From positions 1,269,954 through 1,333,953 of the forward strand of contig JBBHKE010001973.1 in NCBI GenBank assembly GCA_037447655.1: DNA of 64,000 bases, given 5' to 3'. The DNA is from Zygnema cylindricum (lineage: Eukaryota > Streptophyta > Zygnematophyceae > Zygnematales > Zygnemataceae). A program made the translations under genes and the position numbers. Shown one piece after another: positions 24,541 to 35,622 of the stretch (its first letter is position 1; every line of letters starts with the position of its first letter). The notes beneath the pieces are model-generated. The model was not told where the DNA came from. It saw nothing but the letters and a program-made list of their open reading frames with translations, and made no database searches.

Positions 24541-25578
24541 AGGTCCTCAGAATGGTAGCTCACACGAAGCCTATAGGATAACCGTGGCCCCTTTCTGTTT
24601 TTGCAAGAGTACCTACCACCCTAGCAGACAAAAACTTTAATCACCTTTAACCCTCTAAAGAAAAGACTCCCTTAAGTTAATGGCAAAAAGAATCATTCAA
24701 TTTGCTCCCTTGAGTAGTAAGTTATTAAGGGTCAAAGTTGATATTTTTTACAAAAGCACCTTGGGAGAGGCGGCTACCTACCAAATTTTATAAGTCTTAT
24801 ATCCCTCTCTTACCCTCTACTACTTGAGTACTTCACCAATTAGAAGACTGTTGTACAAAAAGGTACAAGTGTCGAAGTACTTTTTGTACGGCCATCGTAC
24901 ACCATGGCGGAAATGTTGAAGCTTGCCATATCCGGATTAGTTCCCATATTCTCCGCAGATGCCACAAGCCTATGATGTCGTGCCACGTGGCGCTTGACAT
25001 GGGGGAAACCGAAAATGGCCAAAGCGCCTATTCCGCGATCTCGGCATATATCGTGGTCGTTTGATCAAAACAAGCTTTTGATTGTAGCCGTTGAAATTCA
25101 ATGCGCGGTATTTGTTTTTTTTTCAAAACAAATGCGCGGTATTCGTTTCGCAAAGTACCGTAAGCCGTATATATATTCCAACTGTATCTATGATAGATGT
25201 TTGTTCGTGCCGTTTAATGAATAAATATAGACATGCATCTTTAAATACTTCTCAAACCCTATATAGCCTAGCACTGATCGTAGACTATAGGATAGAGCTA
25301 CCAACTATTGCTGACTTGCCGGTTGGTAAGTACCAAGATGAAATCCTAGGTCCGTCAAGAATATTTTGCTAAACCTGCCAAAATCTACTACGTGTCTCTC
25401 TCTCTCTCTGGACACCATAGGCAGCCAAGGCTCTAGCTCCCTCTTTAACCTTCAGTGACTAAGAAATGTTTGGGAGCTGCAAAGAGGAGTTAGAGGCACA
25501 CTGCCTGTGCATATTTTTTGCATTTCATTTTACATCTTTAGACCTAGAAAAATACTTAAAGAGCCATTAATTTCTAAA
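24521..25578 (-). repeat. 5' LTR of element U
   Basis: It starts TGCAATTGTGAGACC after a perfect primer-binding site (24506-24520, complement GGTTATGGGCCCACC) and ends near TTTCTAAA. It contains CCACGTGGCG, the AAACAAATGCGCGGTA repeat, the antisense tRNA-like module (A-box-like 25281-25291, GATGAAATC 25337-25345, TTTT 25364) and the hairpin. Confidence 0.8.
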
Positions 25579-25650
25579 CTCTCCTTTGAAGTGATGCTTT
25601 GGGTTTGCTGCAATTGCAATTGCAGCTTGATTATCACAAAATATTGTCGA
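25579..25650 (-). pseudogene. RNase H fragment
   Basis: The minus strand reads [20 protein letters not shown], the RNase H motif including the third catalytic Asp. It directly abuts the U LTR, in the place of a 3' internal end, but with only a remnant (CTCTC) of the polypurine tract. Confidence 0.8.
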
Positions 25651-25896
25651 GCCTGCCTACGAAACTTAAGGGAAGGGCCCATTGCTAGAAGTAGTGTGCA
25701 TTAGAGTCCTGCAAATAACCTCGAATGTGGATGCTTCCCGTGCAGGTGAGAATGCCCAATTCTACCATTTATCCCTTCTGTGGACATGCATGCAAGGCGT
25801 GGGAGAAAAGAGAACAAGAAATAGGAAGAAATGCATGGAAAGGTGAAAAAGATAACCCCCTCCCCCTTCCATTTTCCCATCGGTCCGAGAAAAGGG
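25651..25896. other. No recognised feature
   Basis: Nothing identifiable is seen. The last 100 bases are purine-rich then C-rich and end GAGAAAAGGG just before an LTR start, so they could include a polypurine tract of the element that owned LTR E. Confidence 0.4.
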
Positions 25897-26090
25897 TGTA
25901 GAAATTAAAGGCTATTTTAGTATTTTCTAGGTTTTGTAAAATGCAGAAAAGAAGCAGAGGCAGTCTGCCTCTAACTCCTATCTCCAGCTCCAACACTTCT
26001 CGTAGTCACTGAAAGTTGGAGAGGGAGATAGCACCATGGTCGCCTATGCTATCCAGACGGGGACAGACATTAGATTGGTAGATTTACCAT

Positions 26091-26178
26091 AAAAGTTGTT
26101 GACGGAACCGAGATTTGAACCTGGTATGTGCTGTCCGTCAGAGCCGCCGGTAGCCGGTAGCCTTAGCCAATTAGACTA
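26091..26178 (-). promoter_or_regulatory. Best-preserved antisense tRNA-like Pol III module
   Basis: On the minus strand TAGTCTAATTGG (complement of 26167-26178) matches the A-box consensus at all 12 positions, and GTTCAAATC (complement of 26112-26120) matches the B box at all 9. The spacing of 58 bases is tRNA-like, and TTTT follows at 26091-26094. No closed acceptor stem is seen. Confidence 0.65.
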
Positions 26179-26617
26179 TGATCAAGGTAATACAATATAG
26201 GGTTTGATAATTAGAAAAATATGTACACGTAGGCTATTTCATTTAACAGGATATTTGGATATAGAAACAATTTGGAATGTACGGCATACAGTATATCCGA
26301 AACGGATACCACGCAAATTGTTTTGAAGGCGAAACAAATATAGCGCAAGTATTTATGACGGCTACGATTGAAATCTGGTTTAATCAGACGGCCGCAAAGC
26401 ATGCCGAGATTGTGGAATATAGTATCGGCGGTTTCCGGTCAATGTCACATCGAATGACACGTAGCACAACCATATTGGAATACGACATCTCGGGGGATTA
26501 CAGGAACAAATCCAAAAATGACATGTGTTGCCTTGTTGGCCATGTCGTACAATGGCCGTATAAAAAGTACATCGGCACCTGTACTTTTCTGTACGATACC
26601 TTATTATGATTGGTGCC

Positions 26618-27612
26618 TGTTGTTATATGACTACTAGTGCAGGTGGAGCTACAGCACTAGTTGTAGAATTAGACATAACGTAAGCAAAAACTTTTCAAGA
26701 AGTCCCCACAAAACACTGTATTTCACCACTCTAATACCTCACAGTTCTATTAAACTTTACCACATTATAGATCTTGACTCACAAGTCCAATTAACACAAA
26801 ACTCAACGTATAAGAACCTCAGCATTCACACTGTTAAATCCCAAAGTTATAGCCAAATTGACATAGTACATATAAGATAGAAGACCTGCAAGTTTCCCAA
26901 AAACTAGCTTTGGTTTCCCTTATCTCAAAATTGGATACAATAATATTTCTAAGTCCTAATCTTTATACTCTGAGAGAGCATCTACTGCCTATTAGCCAAT
27001 CAGATGTCAGTACCCTAAATAGTAGTACTTTACAATAGTAGGACAAGGTACACTAACGTACTTCCAAAAACCTAATTCCAACTTGCCTAAAAGTGAATAG
27101 TGAAACACTATTTTCTAAAGCGGTACAATACAAAAACAATATCTTAAGGTATTTACAATCTGATGCCGTACACATAATGTTGCTTGCTTAGTCAACAACC
27201 TCAAATACTTCCAACCTGTTGTGGTAAACTTGTACGACTATCTGGGAGGTTTACCAAGCTCCTCGTCATCTGTGGTCCCCCTTAGAGTTCTCGGCGTTAA
27301 TCTAATACGAATCAACGTTTGGTATTTGTCATTTCCACTTGTGTTCCCAGATATCTGGTTTATTTTCCGTCCTCCCGATCCAACAATTTCAGTCGTCAAA
27401 TAGATGACATGTGGCCATGACTATTCCGCATTTCTTGCAGTGTCTAAAACGTCGACGCGTGTATATGTGACCGTATTGATACTATTTGAGAAAACATTCT
27501 GCTGTCACACTATTTAAGGTTAGTGTAACATTTCAAAATACACCAAAATATTCTAAGTACTTAGGCTTCCCTGACATCTCTATATACTGAAGTCAAATCT
27601 TTCAAAACAACA
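26618..27612 (-). repeat. 3' LTR of D
   Basis: It runs from TGTTGTTATATGAC to CAAAACAACA. The complement of the polypurine tract (CTCCCCTAAAGC) follows. Confidence 0.85.
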
Positions 27613-30600
27613 CTCCCCTAAAGCTTTAGACTCAGTTAATCACTTAGACCAATAGCCTTTCTACAAAATTGTAATGTAGGTGCAGGAAGAGCTTTAGTTA
27701 GCATATCTACAACCATGTTTTCATCCGGAAAATAGCAAATTTTAATGACCTTTGCAAGCATATTTTCACAGACAAAATGGAGTCTAATATCCATATGCTT
27801 GCTTTTAAAGTGGTGAGCAGCGCAGCATAGCAACGCCGCAATTGTGTAGATTGAACTGTATAGTTCTAGAAGGAAGTTTGGATAGATCTTGGATTGGCCG
27901 AGAAGGTCCACGTGTACAGCTGTATAGTACTAAGTTGACCAGTAGTTAGCTAGTTTAAATAGACAGGTAGACCTAGTGAATAAGGGACCGGAAGTAGACC
28001 TGAAATAGACTTACGCAGCTTGCGCAATCTTGTACTCTCTTTTCAATTAATAAAGCCCAACCCTGTCTGCGAGTTCTGTGTGCTCCTACTGTTGCTACGG
28101 GGAGATCCTTGGTGTTTTCCGCTGTGCATTGTGACGTATTGTGGGGTGTTGCTACCTCTACGGCCTCGCTCAAGTTTTCACTTTGTTCTCCTCGCCGGGG
28201 ACAGTTTAGATTTGGTGTGCCAAATACCTGGACTCTTTGCGACTTCCCAATCTACCACAGTTTTGCGGGGCACCTCTTAATGCTCCAACAGTTGCTGCCA
28301 CATCCGGCCTAGTGCAATTCATAAAATAAATAAGACTTCCAACTACCTGCCTTTATGGTTTTGAGGCTATGAAATCCTCCTCCTCTGACTCTAGCATCTC
28401 ATCAACTAGAATACCTGTCTTAGAGTTAGCTCCCTCTAATTTATGTCTGTATTCCATATGAGTAACACATCCTTTAGCCTCTTTCATATCAAACTTTTCA
28501 AGGATGGAACTTATAGCCTCCTTTTGAGTTACCATGATTTGCCTCTTACTTCTATCTCTCTCTACTTGTATTCCTAAAATGTATTTGGCCTTACCGAGGT
28601 CTTTCATCTCAAACCTTGATTTCATAGCATTTTTGATCTTATTTATTTCATCCATGGATTTGTAGATAAGCAGCAAATCATTTACATAAACAACAATATA
28701 CAATTATCCATCCTCCCTTTGAAAAAAACATAAACATAATGGTTTGAACTGATTTTTTTGAAACCTAGTTTGGTGAGGAACTCATCTAACTTTAGGTTCC
28801 ACTATCTGGGGGCCTGTTTTAGCCCATACAAGGATTTCATCAGTTTACATACTAGGTTTTCTTTTCCATTTTCTACATACATTTTTGGTTGATGCATATA
28901 AATAGTTTCTTCCAGCTCTCTTTGAAAGAAAGTTGTCTTAACGTCCATCTGATGGACTTCTATTTTTTTAATAGCAGCTAAACTGAGTAAGATTTTGACA
29001 GTTGGAAATCTTACCACTGGAGAGAAAGTTTCCTCAAAGTCGATTCATTCTTCTCTGATTGTAACCTTTGGCCACAAGTATGGCCTTGAACCGTTCAATC
29101 GTGCCATCTGGGTTTAATTTCACTTTAAAAACCCATTTACTTTTGATGGCTTTCCGGTTTGGAGGTAGATCAACCAGCTCCCATGTTTGAGCTTCCATTA
29201 TAGAATTCATTTTATCATTTGCCGCTTCATTTCAGTGAGTTCTTTCTGGTGAAGAGAAGACCTTGCGGATGGTCTAAGGTTCTTCAGGGTTAGCGGAGTA
29301 GGCAAAGTGGGAACTTGATTGGAGGCAACTGCTAGTTCTCTTTCCCCCCGAAAATTTTGAGGCAGAGACCGATAGATGTCTTGCGTTTTTTTGCTGTCTT
29401 GCAGCTGGTTGTGACTGATCCTGTAGGTGGTCTCTTTGCTCCATTTGTTGTTGAAGAGGAACTCAAGTTTCTGAAATCACCGGATCTGCAAGAGGTTGTT
29501 GAACGGGTGGATAGAAAACTGTTTTATTTGTGTCAAAAATAACATATTCTTGAGATTTTTCTATAACCTGATTTTTTGTCATAGAAAATATATTTGCTGA
29601 TTCTGCCTCATCTATTATAATAATGTTCCTAGACACTACTATCTTCTGTTTTTCTAAAACATAGACTCTATAGCCTTTTGAATTATCATCATACCTCGTA
29701 AGAATACTTGGTAGACCTTTTGGTTCCATTTTTCAAGTATTTAGGGATATATTTAGAATGAAGCATTTAATGCAAAAATACTTTGAAATGATTGACGTCT
29801 GGTTTTTTGCCTGTCTATAGTTCAAAAGGTGTGGTTGTGATTGAACAAGATGCAATCCTGTTTTTGATATAAAATGCACAATTTGCGGCCTCAGCCCAAA
29901 ATTTCAAATTTATATTCTTCTCAGCCAGCATAGATCTAGCACATTATGTAATTGTCCTATTTAGTCTCTCATAAACACCATTTTGCTGAGGAGTGTAAGG
30001 AATTGTTAGCTAACGACTAATCCCTTCATCAAACAAAAAGTTTTCAAATTCTTTTGACATATACTCTCTTCCATTATCCGATCTGATTTCCAGAATTGGA
30101 ACTCCATGCAGTTTCTCTACCCAAGCCTTATAATGTTTGAAGTAGCCAAACACTTCACTCTTTTCTTTCATGAAGTAGACTTTTAAGAACCGAGAAAAGT
30201 CATCTGTATAAGCAACCATGAACTAAACCCTCGCAGCAAAAGGCACCTGTGCGGGTCCCAAAACATCCGAATGAATAAGTTGTAAAACTTTTGTAGATCT
30301 GTCATCTGATTGCTGGGGAAAAGGCAACTTATGTATATTGCCTAATGAGCAGCCACCACATGTTTTTACTGGCTGATTTGTTTGTGAAACACCTTCTATT
30401 TTAAGAGCTTTTACCATTTTTGTTAAGTTATCATAGTTAACATGGCCTAATCTTTTATGCCATAATTCATTCTCAGATTGTACACCAGAATAGATAACAT
30501 CATTTTCTTTAGAATCAGCCATATCCATACGATACATTTTGCTTGCATATCTAGTTCTTGTGACTGCTATCTTGCCTAGCTTGCTCACAACCTGCCTACC

Positions 30601-31887
30601 TCCTTTAAGGGAGACCTCAAAACCTTTACTCTCAACCAAAGATGTAGAGAAAAGGATTTTTTTGAAATCAGGATCAAATAAAACATTAGAAAGTGTTCTT
30701 TCTACTGGTTTCCCTCCTACATCTACCAACAATGAGACATCACCATGTGCAGATGTCTGCACACCCACAAGCAGAGTAAATATTTCTTGCAGGTGTAGAC
30801 TTCAGATTAGTGAAAAGTGATTTGTTCCAGCACATATGTGTTGATGCTCTGGTGTCCATTATCCATCCAATTTCCTTGGAGCCTTCCATTGCTGCTGCCA
30901 TTGCAAATAATTCCGAATTATCCAGCTCAATGAAGCTCAATGGCTCATCTTCCTCAGTAACAGATGATGAAAATAAGGTGTTGTTGTTGTTCTGTAACTG
31001 CTAACCAGAAAAGCTTTAGTTAAATTGACTCTACTGCTTTCCTGGCCTATATAATCCTGTCTCATTTGCCTTCTTGAGTTTAGGACAGTACCTATAACCA
31101 TGACCTCTTTCTAAACAGAAAAATCACGTAGTAAAAGACTGTCTATTCTGTCATTGATTAAACTGTTTAAACTGACCCTGATTTTGATTAAACTAATTCC
31201 TATGGGGATTAAACTGATTTCTTACCTGATTAAACTGTCCCTTCTTGTCAAAGTCTGTGTTGAATGCTTCTACGATCTTTTCTCCACTAAGCATCTTTGA
31301 CATAGACTCTTCTTAAAGTATTATATTAATAGCTAACTCAGGAGTCCAACTAGACTTGTCATGCTATTTCAATTCAGCAAGTGCATCTTTCATGCTACTA
31401 TCAAGACCCCTAACTATCAGTGCAGCTTGCTGGAATTCTGGAAATGAACCTCCAGCACCAGCATGAGCTTCAATGAGAGCTTTGAAATTGTCGGTATACT
31501 CGGCAATTGTTCCCCGCGAGTATTTGTAGCCCCATATCTTTCAGCCAACAGGAGTTCATTCGAACATTCGCTTTCGCAAAAGAAGTCTTTAAAGACTTCT
31601 ATATGTCGATCGCCTTTTTGATTTTGATCCACGACATGACCATGTTCTCCGAAAGGCACAGTTTGAGAGTATTTCCAGCCTGTCACCTATGTTGGATCAG
31701 CCTCATCAAGTGATCCATCTAGAACGTTCAGCAGACCTGCATTTTCAAAATGTGACTCAAGCATATCTGCCCAGTAAACATACTTCTGACCATTAAAAAT
31801 AGGAATTCTTGATGACACGCCCATAACCTGTTGTTCTATGGCAACTGGTGCAGGTAGAGCAGCAACAATAGTGGTAGAATTATACAT
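27613..31887 (-). pseudogene. Element D: dead copia Gag-Pol
   Basis: Gag begins in the LTR at 31887 and reads through the primer-binding site as EQQVMG. A recognisable gag block follows (31417-31686 and neighbours). The CCHC knuckle near 31115-31150 has lost its first Cys to a stop. The protease site reads MDTRAS instead of a DSGA-type motif (about 30840-30860). The integrase zinc domain (CGGCSLGNIH) and core lie at 30010-30768, the integrase C-end at 29463-29729 and RT at 28353-29017, with YVND replacing YVDD. Only the ends of RNase H remain (27636-27830), the middle being replaced by solo LTR-like segment X. It is clearly inactive. Confidence 0.88.
27843..28259 (+). mobile_element. Candidate solo LTR X, unrelated family
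   Basis: The 417-bp segment has LTR-like inverted ends, TGTGTAGATT at the left and AATCTACCACA at the right. It has TTTAAATAGAC as a TATA-like box near 27950 and AATAAAG near 28051 as a possible polyadenylation signal. It sits inside D RNase H, and about 110 codons of RNase H are missing around it. No matching 5-bp duplication is seen (GCAAT against GTTTT), so it may have arisen by recombination between two insertions. Confidence 0.6.
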
Positions 31888-32823
31888 AACTTAAGCAGAA
31901 GCTTTTCAAGAAGTCCCCTTTTAACACTGTGTTTCACCACTCTAATACCTCACAGTTATATTAAACTTTACCACGATATAGTCTTGACTCACAAGTCCAA
32001 TTAACAGAAAACTCAACACATAAGAACCTTTGCATACGCAGTGTTAACTCCCATCGTTACAGCCAAATCGACCTAGTAGACCATAAGATATACGACCTGC
32101 AAGTTTCCCAAAAACTGCCTTTGATTTCTCTTATCTCAAAACTGGATACAATAATATTTCTAAGTCCTAATTTTTATACTCTGAGAGAGCATCTACTGCT
32201 CATTAGCCAATCAGATGTCAATACCTTGAATAGTAGTACTGTACAATAGTACGACAAGGTACACTAGTGTACTTCCAAAAACCTAATTCCAACTTGCCTA
32301 AAAGTGAATAGTGAAATATTATTTACCAAAGCGCTACACTACAAAAAAAATCTATTCAAGTATCGAGAATCTGATGCCGTACATATAATGTTGCTTGCTT
32401 AGTCAACAACCTCATATACTTCCAACCTGTTGTGGTAAACTTGTACGACTATATGGGACGTTTACGAAGCTCCTCGTCATCTGTGGCCCTCTTTAGAATT
32501 CTCACTGTTAATATGATACGAATAATCGTTTGTAATTTGTCATTTCCACTTGTGTTCTTATATATCCGGTTTATTTTTCGTCCTCCCGATCCGACGATTT
32601 CAATCGTCAGATAGATGACATGTGGCCATGAATACTTCGTATTTCTTACACTCTCTAAAAAGTCGACCTGTGTATATGTGAGCGTAATGATACTCTTTGA
32701 GAAAACAACCTTTTGTCACACTATTCAAGATAAGTGTTACATTTCAAACTACACCAAAATATTATAAGTAATTAGGCTTCCCTCACAGCTGTGTATACTG
32801 AAGTCAAAGCTTTAAAAAGAATA
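31829..32823 (-). repeat. 5' LTR of D
   Basis: It runs from TGTTGTTCTATGG to TTAAAAAGAATA, a decayed end. On the low side is a partial primer-binding site, GGTTATGGGC (complement of 31819-31828). The gag start codon at 31887 lies 59 bases inside the LTR. Confidence 0.85.
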
Positions 32824-33126
32824 GTGTCATACTTCAGTAGATAGAGTTTTAGAGAGAGATAGGACTTAGAAAAATATGATAGATTGGACCCTCTCTCCCA
32901 GAGAGCTTCTACAAAAAAAGGTCAACTTTGATCCTTCATAACTTACTGCTTAAAGGAGCAAATTAAAAGATTCTGTTTGTTATCGACTCAAGGGAGTCTT
33001 GCCTTCACAGAGGTGAAGGTGGTAAGAGTTTTTGTCTCCCTGGGTGGCAGTTATTCTTGCCGACACACGAATGGGTGAAGGTTATCCTAGAGGCTTCGTG
33101 TGAGCTGCCTACTCTAAGGACCTATG

Positions 33127-33365
33127 TGTTGTTTTGAATAGTCAGTTTCGTGCGTACGCGACACTTCGTGCGTAAGTGCTAATTGGATTTAATATAGAGG
33201 TTCGAATTGATTCACGGATTATTGGAGAGAACGTACGAATATTATTTAAGTGACGTAAAAGACTCATTGAGTGGCGTGAACAAGCATTGACAAATGGACG
33301 GTGGATTGCAAAGCGATCAGATGTGGAATAAACGAAATGTTGAAATAGGCGCGGCCAGTATGGAG
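33127..33365 (+). repeat. Possible D-type LTR start fragment
   Basis: It begins TGTTGTTTTGAATAG, like D-type LTR starts, but I cannot follow similarity further. Otherwise no feature is recognised. Confidence 0.25.
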
Positions 33366-34279
33366 TATGCTCTCTTCTCCTTCTTCCACAAACCTCTCTG
33401 GTTGCCTCATGAAAATTTCTTCCTCCAACTCACCATTAAGAAAAGCAGTCTTAATGTCCATCTGGTGTATATCCATGTCTTCCGCTGCTGCCAGATTGAG
33501 GAGAATCCTTACTGATGAGAACCGAACAACTGGAGCAAAGTTCTCCTCATAGTCAATCCCCTCCTTTTGGGTGAATCCCTTCACCACAATTCAAGCCTTA
33601 TATCTCTCAATTGTATTATCTGGGTTCAGTTTTAATTTAAATACCCATTTACACCCAATAGGTTTTTTATCTGGAGGACAATCTGCCAGTTCCCAAGTAT
33701 TTGCTTCCATGATAGAAGCCATTTCATCATTTATGGCTCTAATCCATCTTTCTTTCTTTGGACTATTCACGGCCTCCGAGTAAGACTGAGGCTCATCTGG
33801 GAGAGATAGCTTAGTTATCTTATGAGCCGTTTGTTTTTCCTGTATCCTTTTAATGCTCACCTGCAAATGAGGACATGCTAGTCTTTGAGTAAGATGGCGT
33901 AGGATGAAGTGCTTTGCCGCCAAATTGTTGAAATCGTAGGTTTGAGTATCATTCTCCTCGTTCCTCAGAATAGGTGACATGAATGCTGAACCAGTTGCTA
34001 TTGGTGTGGTCGTCTCCTTCTCTGCTCCTTTGTCCACCACCGCTCCTTCCTTTGTCTCATCTGTTGAAGATGGACCTGCTTTCTTTGTGAATCTGCTTCT
34101 TTCAAACCCTGGAGGAATTCCAAGACTTGATGGACGCCCTAATCCTCCACTCACTATCCCCCAAAACCTTTTTTTGCATAGAGCTCCTATCATCATACAT
34201 TCTCAGTATATGAAGCTAGTTCCATTAAAATTGGTATCCTAAAGGGTGGGCCGATAACCTGAAACTTTAAGACCTCCTT
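33366..34279 (-). pseudogene. Element V: in-frame gag-RT fusion remnant
   Basis: From 34279 down it reads an A-like Gag N-terminal half (start codon mutated to AAG). Near 33860, at LQVSIKRIQEKQ, it passes in frame to the linker and N-terminal RT (KPIGCKWVFKLKL). The open frame spans 34196-33591, then a stop precedes more RT (33264-33587: DYEENFAPVVRF, HQMDIKTAFLNGE, EEEIFMRQPE). Gag C-end, protease and integrase are deleted. RT ends before YVDD, at about 33366. The RT part is closest to J, the gag part to A, so this may be a recombinant. Confidence 0.8.
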
Positions 34280-35326
34280 AAGTCCTCAAAGTGAACAGCT
34301 TCTAAGAAGCCTCTTGGATAACTCTGACCCCTTTGTGTTTCAGCAAGAACAACTGCCACCTTGGCAGACAAAAACTCTGACAAACTTCACCGCTGTGAAG
34401 GCAAGACTCCCCTGAGTTGATAGCAAAAAGAATCTCTGAATTTGCTCCCGTAAGCAGTAAGTTATGGAGGGTCAAAGTTGACCTTCTGTACAGAAGCTCT
34501 GTGGGAGAGAGGGTCCTATCTCCTAATTTTTTTAAGTCCTATCTCTGTCACAAACTCTATCTACTGATGTTCGGAGCCAATCAGATTACTCCTCCGTACA
34601 CAAAAGTACAGCTAACGGTGTACTTTATGTACAGACATTGTACGACATGGCCTAAATGTGAACAGATGTCATATCCAGATTGGGTGCCGTAATCTCCGGA
34701 GATACCATGATCCAATGGAATTTCGCCACGTGTCATCTGATGTGGCGATGACCACAAACTGCCGAAATTCTCTTCCGCGATCTCGTCGTTAATTTCGGCT
34801 GTCGGATTACATTCACATTAAATCGTAGCCGTAATAAATACATGCGCGGTATTTGTTTCACTAAAGAAATAACTGCGCGGTATTCGTTTCTTATCCGTAC
34901 CGTAATCCGTACTTTTACATTACTGGATCTATGATCCCCGTAAAACTATTTTAGTTAAATGAACTATCCTACGTATAAATGTTTAATTAATTATCAAACC
35001 CTATAGTACCTAACAATATCTCTAGAGTTAACGGTTTAAAGCTACCGGCTATCGGCTGATTTCCGGCCGGCAGGTTGCAAGTTCAAATCTTAGAGGTGGT
35101 ATATGTATTTTAGTAAATATATCCTTAATTACAAATAAACTAATATTTATATCCCGTAAACCTCTGGATAGCCTAGGTAGCCATGGCTCCAGCTTCCTCT
35201 CCAATTTCTCAGTGACTGCGACAAGTTTGAGAGTTGGAGAGAGAAGTTAGAGGTACACTGCCTCGACTTCTTTCTATATTTCTATTCAGACCTATAAAAT
35301 ACTTTAAAAGACCATTAATTTCTACA
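34260..35326 (-). repeat. LTR shared between V and W (A-type)
   Basis: The 1067-bp LTR runs from TGAAACTTTAAGACC to TTTCTACA. Low side: primer-binding site GGTTATCGGCCCACC (complement of 34245-34259) and V gag. High side: complement of a polypurine tract (CTCCCCTTATTTTCTAG) and RNase H of W. It thus serves both as a 5' and a 3' LTR. It contains the tRNA-like module (35023-35111) and hairpin. Confidence 0.85.
35023..35111 (+). promoter_or_regulatory. Antisense tRNA-like module in V/W LTR
   Basis: TAGAGTTAACGG at 35023-35034 is a weak A box. GTTCAAATC at 35081-35089 is a perfect B box. TTTT follows at 35108. Confidence 0.5.
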
Positions 35327-35622
35327 CTCCCCTTATTTTCTAGTCAATCTTTAATTTCAGACCACACTTCTCCCTGCAAAAAATTAGCTTAGGGGAAGGC
35401 ACAAGTTTGATCATCATATCTGCTACCATCTCACTATCTGGTCGGTACTCTAAACTGATTATTTTTTTTCTACTTTCTCTTTAACAAAGTTGAGTCTGAT
35501 GTCCATGTGTTTGGCTTTAAAATGATGTTTAGGATTGGCAGAAATAGCGATTGCTGCCTGATTATCACAAAATATTTTCTGCACACCACTCTTAAGGTGA
35601 CCAAGCTCACCAAGCAAAACCT
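35327..35622 (-). pseudogene. Element W: A-type RNase H C-terminal part
   Basis: The minus strand carries the end of an A-family polyprotein, from near [20 protein letters not shown] to the C-terminus, with a frameshift. It stops abruptly at about 35622, where a different family begins. Confidence 0.8.

Larger units (their letters stand above)
26618..32823 (-). mobile_element. Old copia element D, full-length but dead
   Basis: The 6206-bp insertion has two LTRs of exactly 995 bp and flanking GTGCC (26613-26617) and GTGTC (32824-32828), a 5-bp target duplication with one change. The LTRs differ at many positions, so the insertion is old. The target was LTR E. Confidence 0.85.
25897..33126 (+). 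repeat. LTR E, split by element D
   Basis: Parts 25897-26617 and 32829-33126 join into one plus-orientation LTR beginning TGTAGAAATTAAAGG. The left part ends ATGATTGGTGCC and the right part resumes ATACTTCAGTAGATAGAG, the order seen uninterrupted at 8840-8875. The final gag-start end is missing; it diverges after GGACCTATG. Confidence 0.75.
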
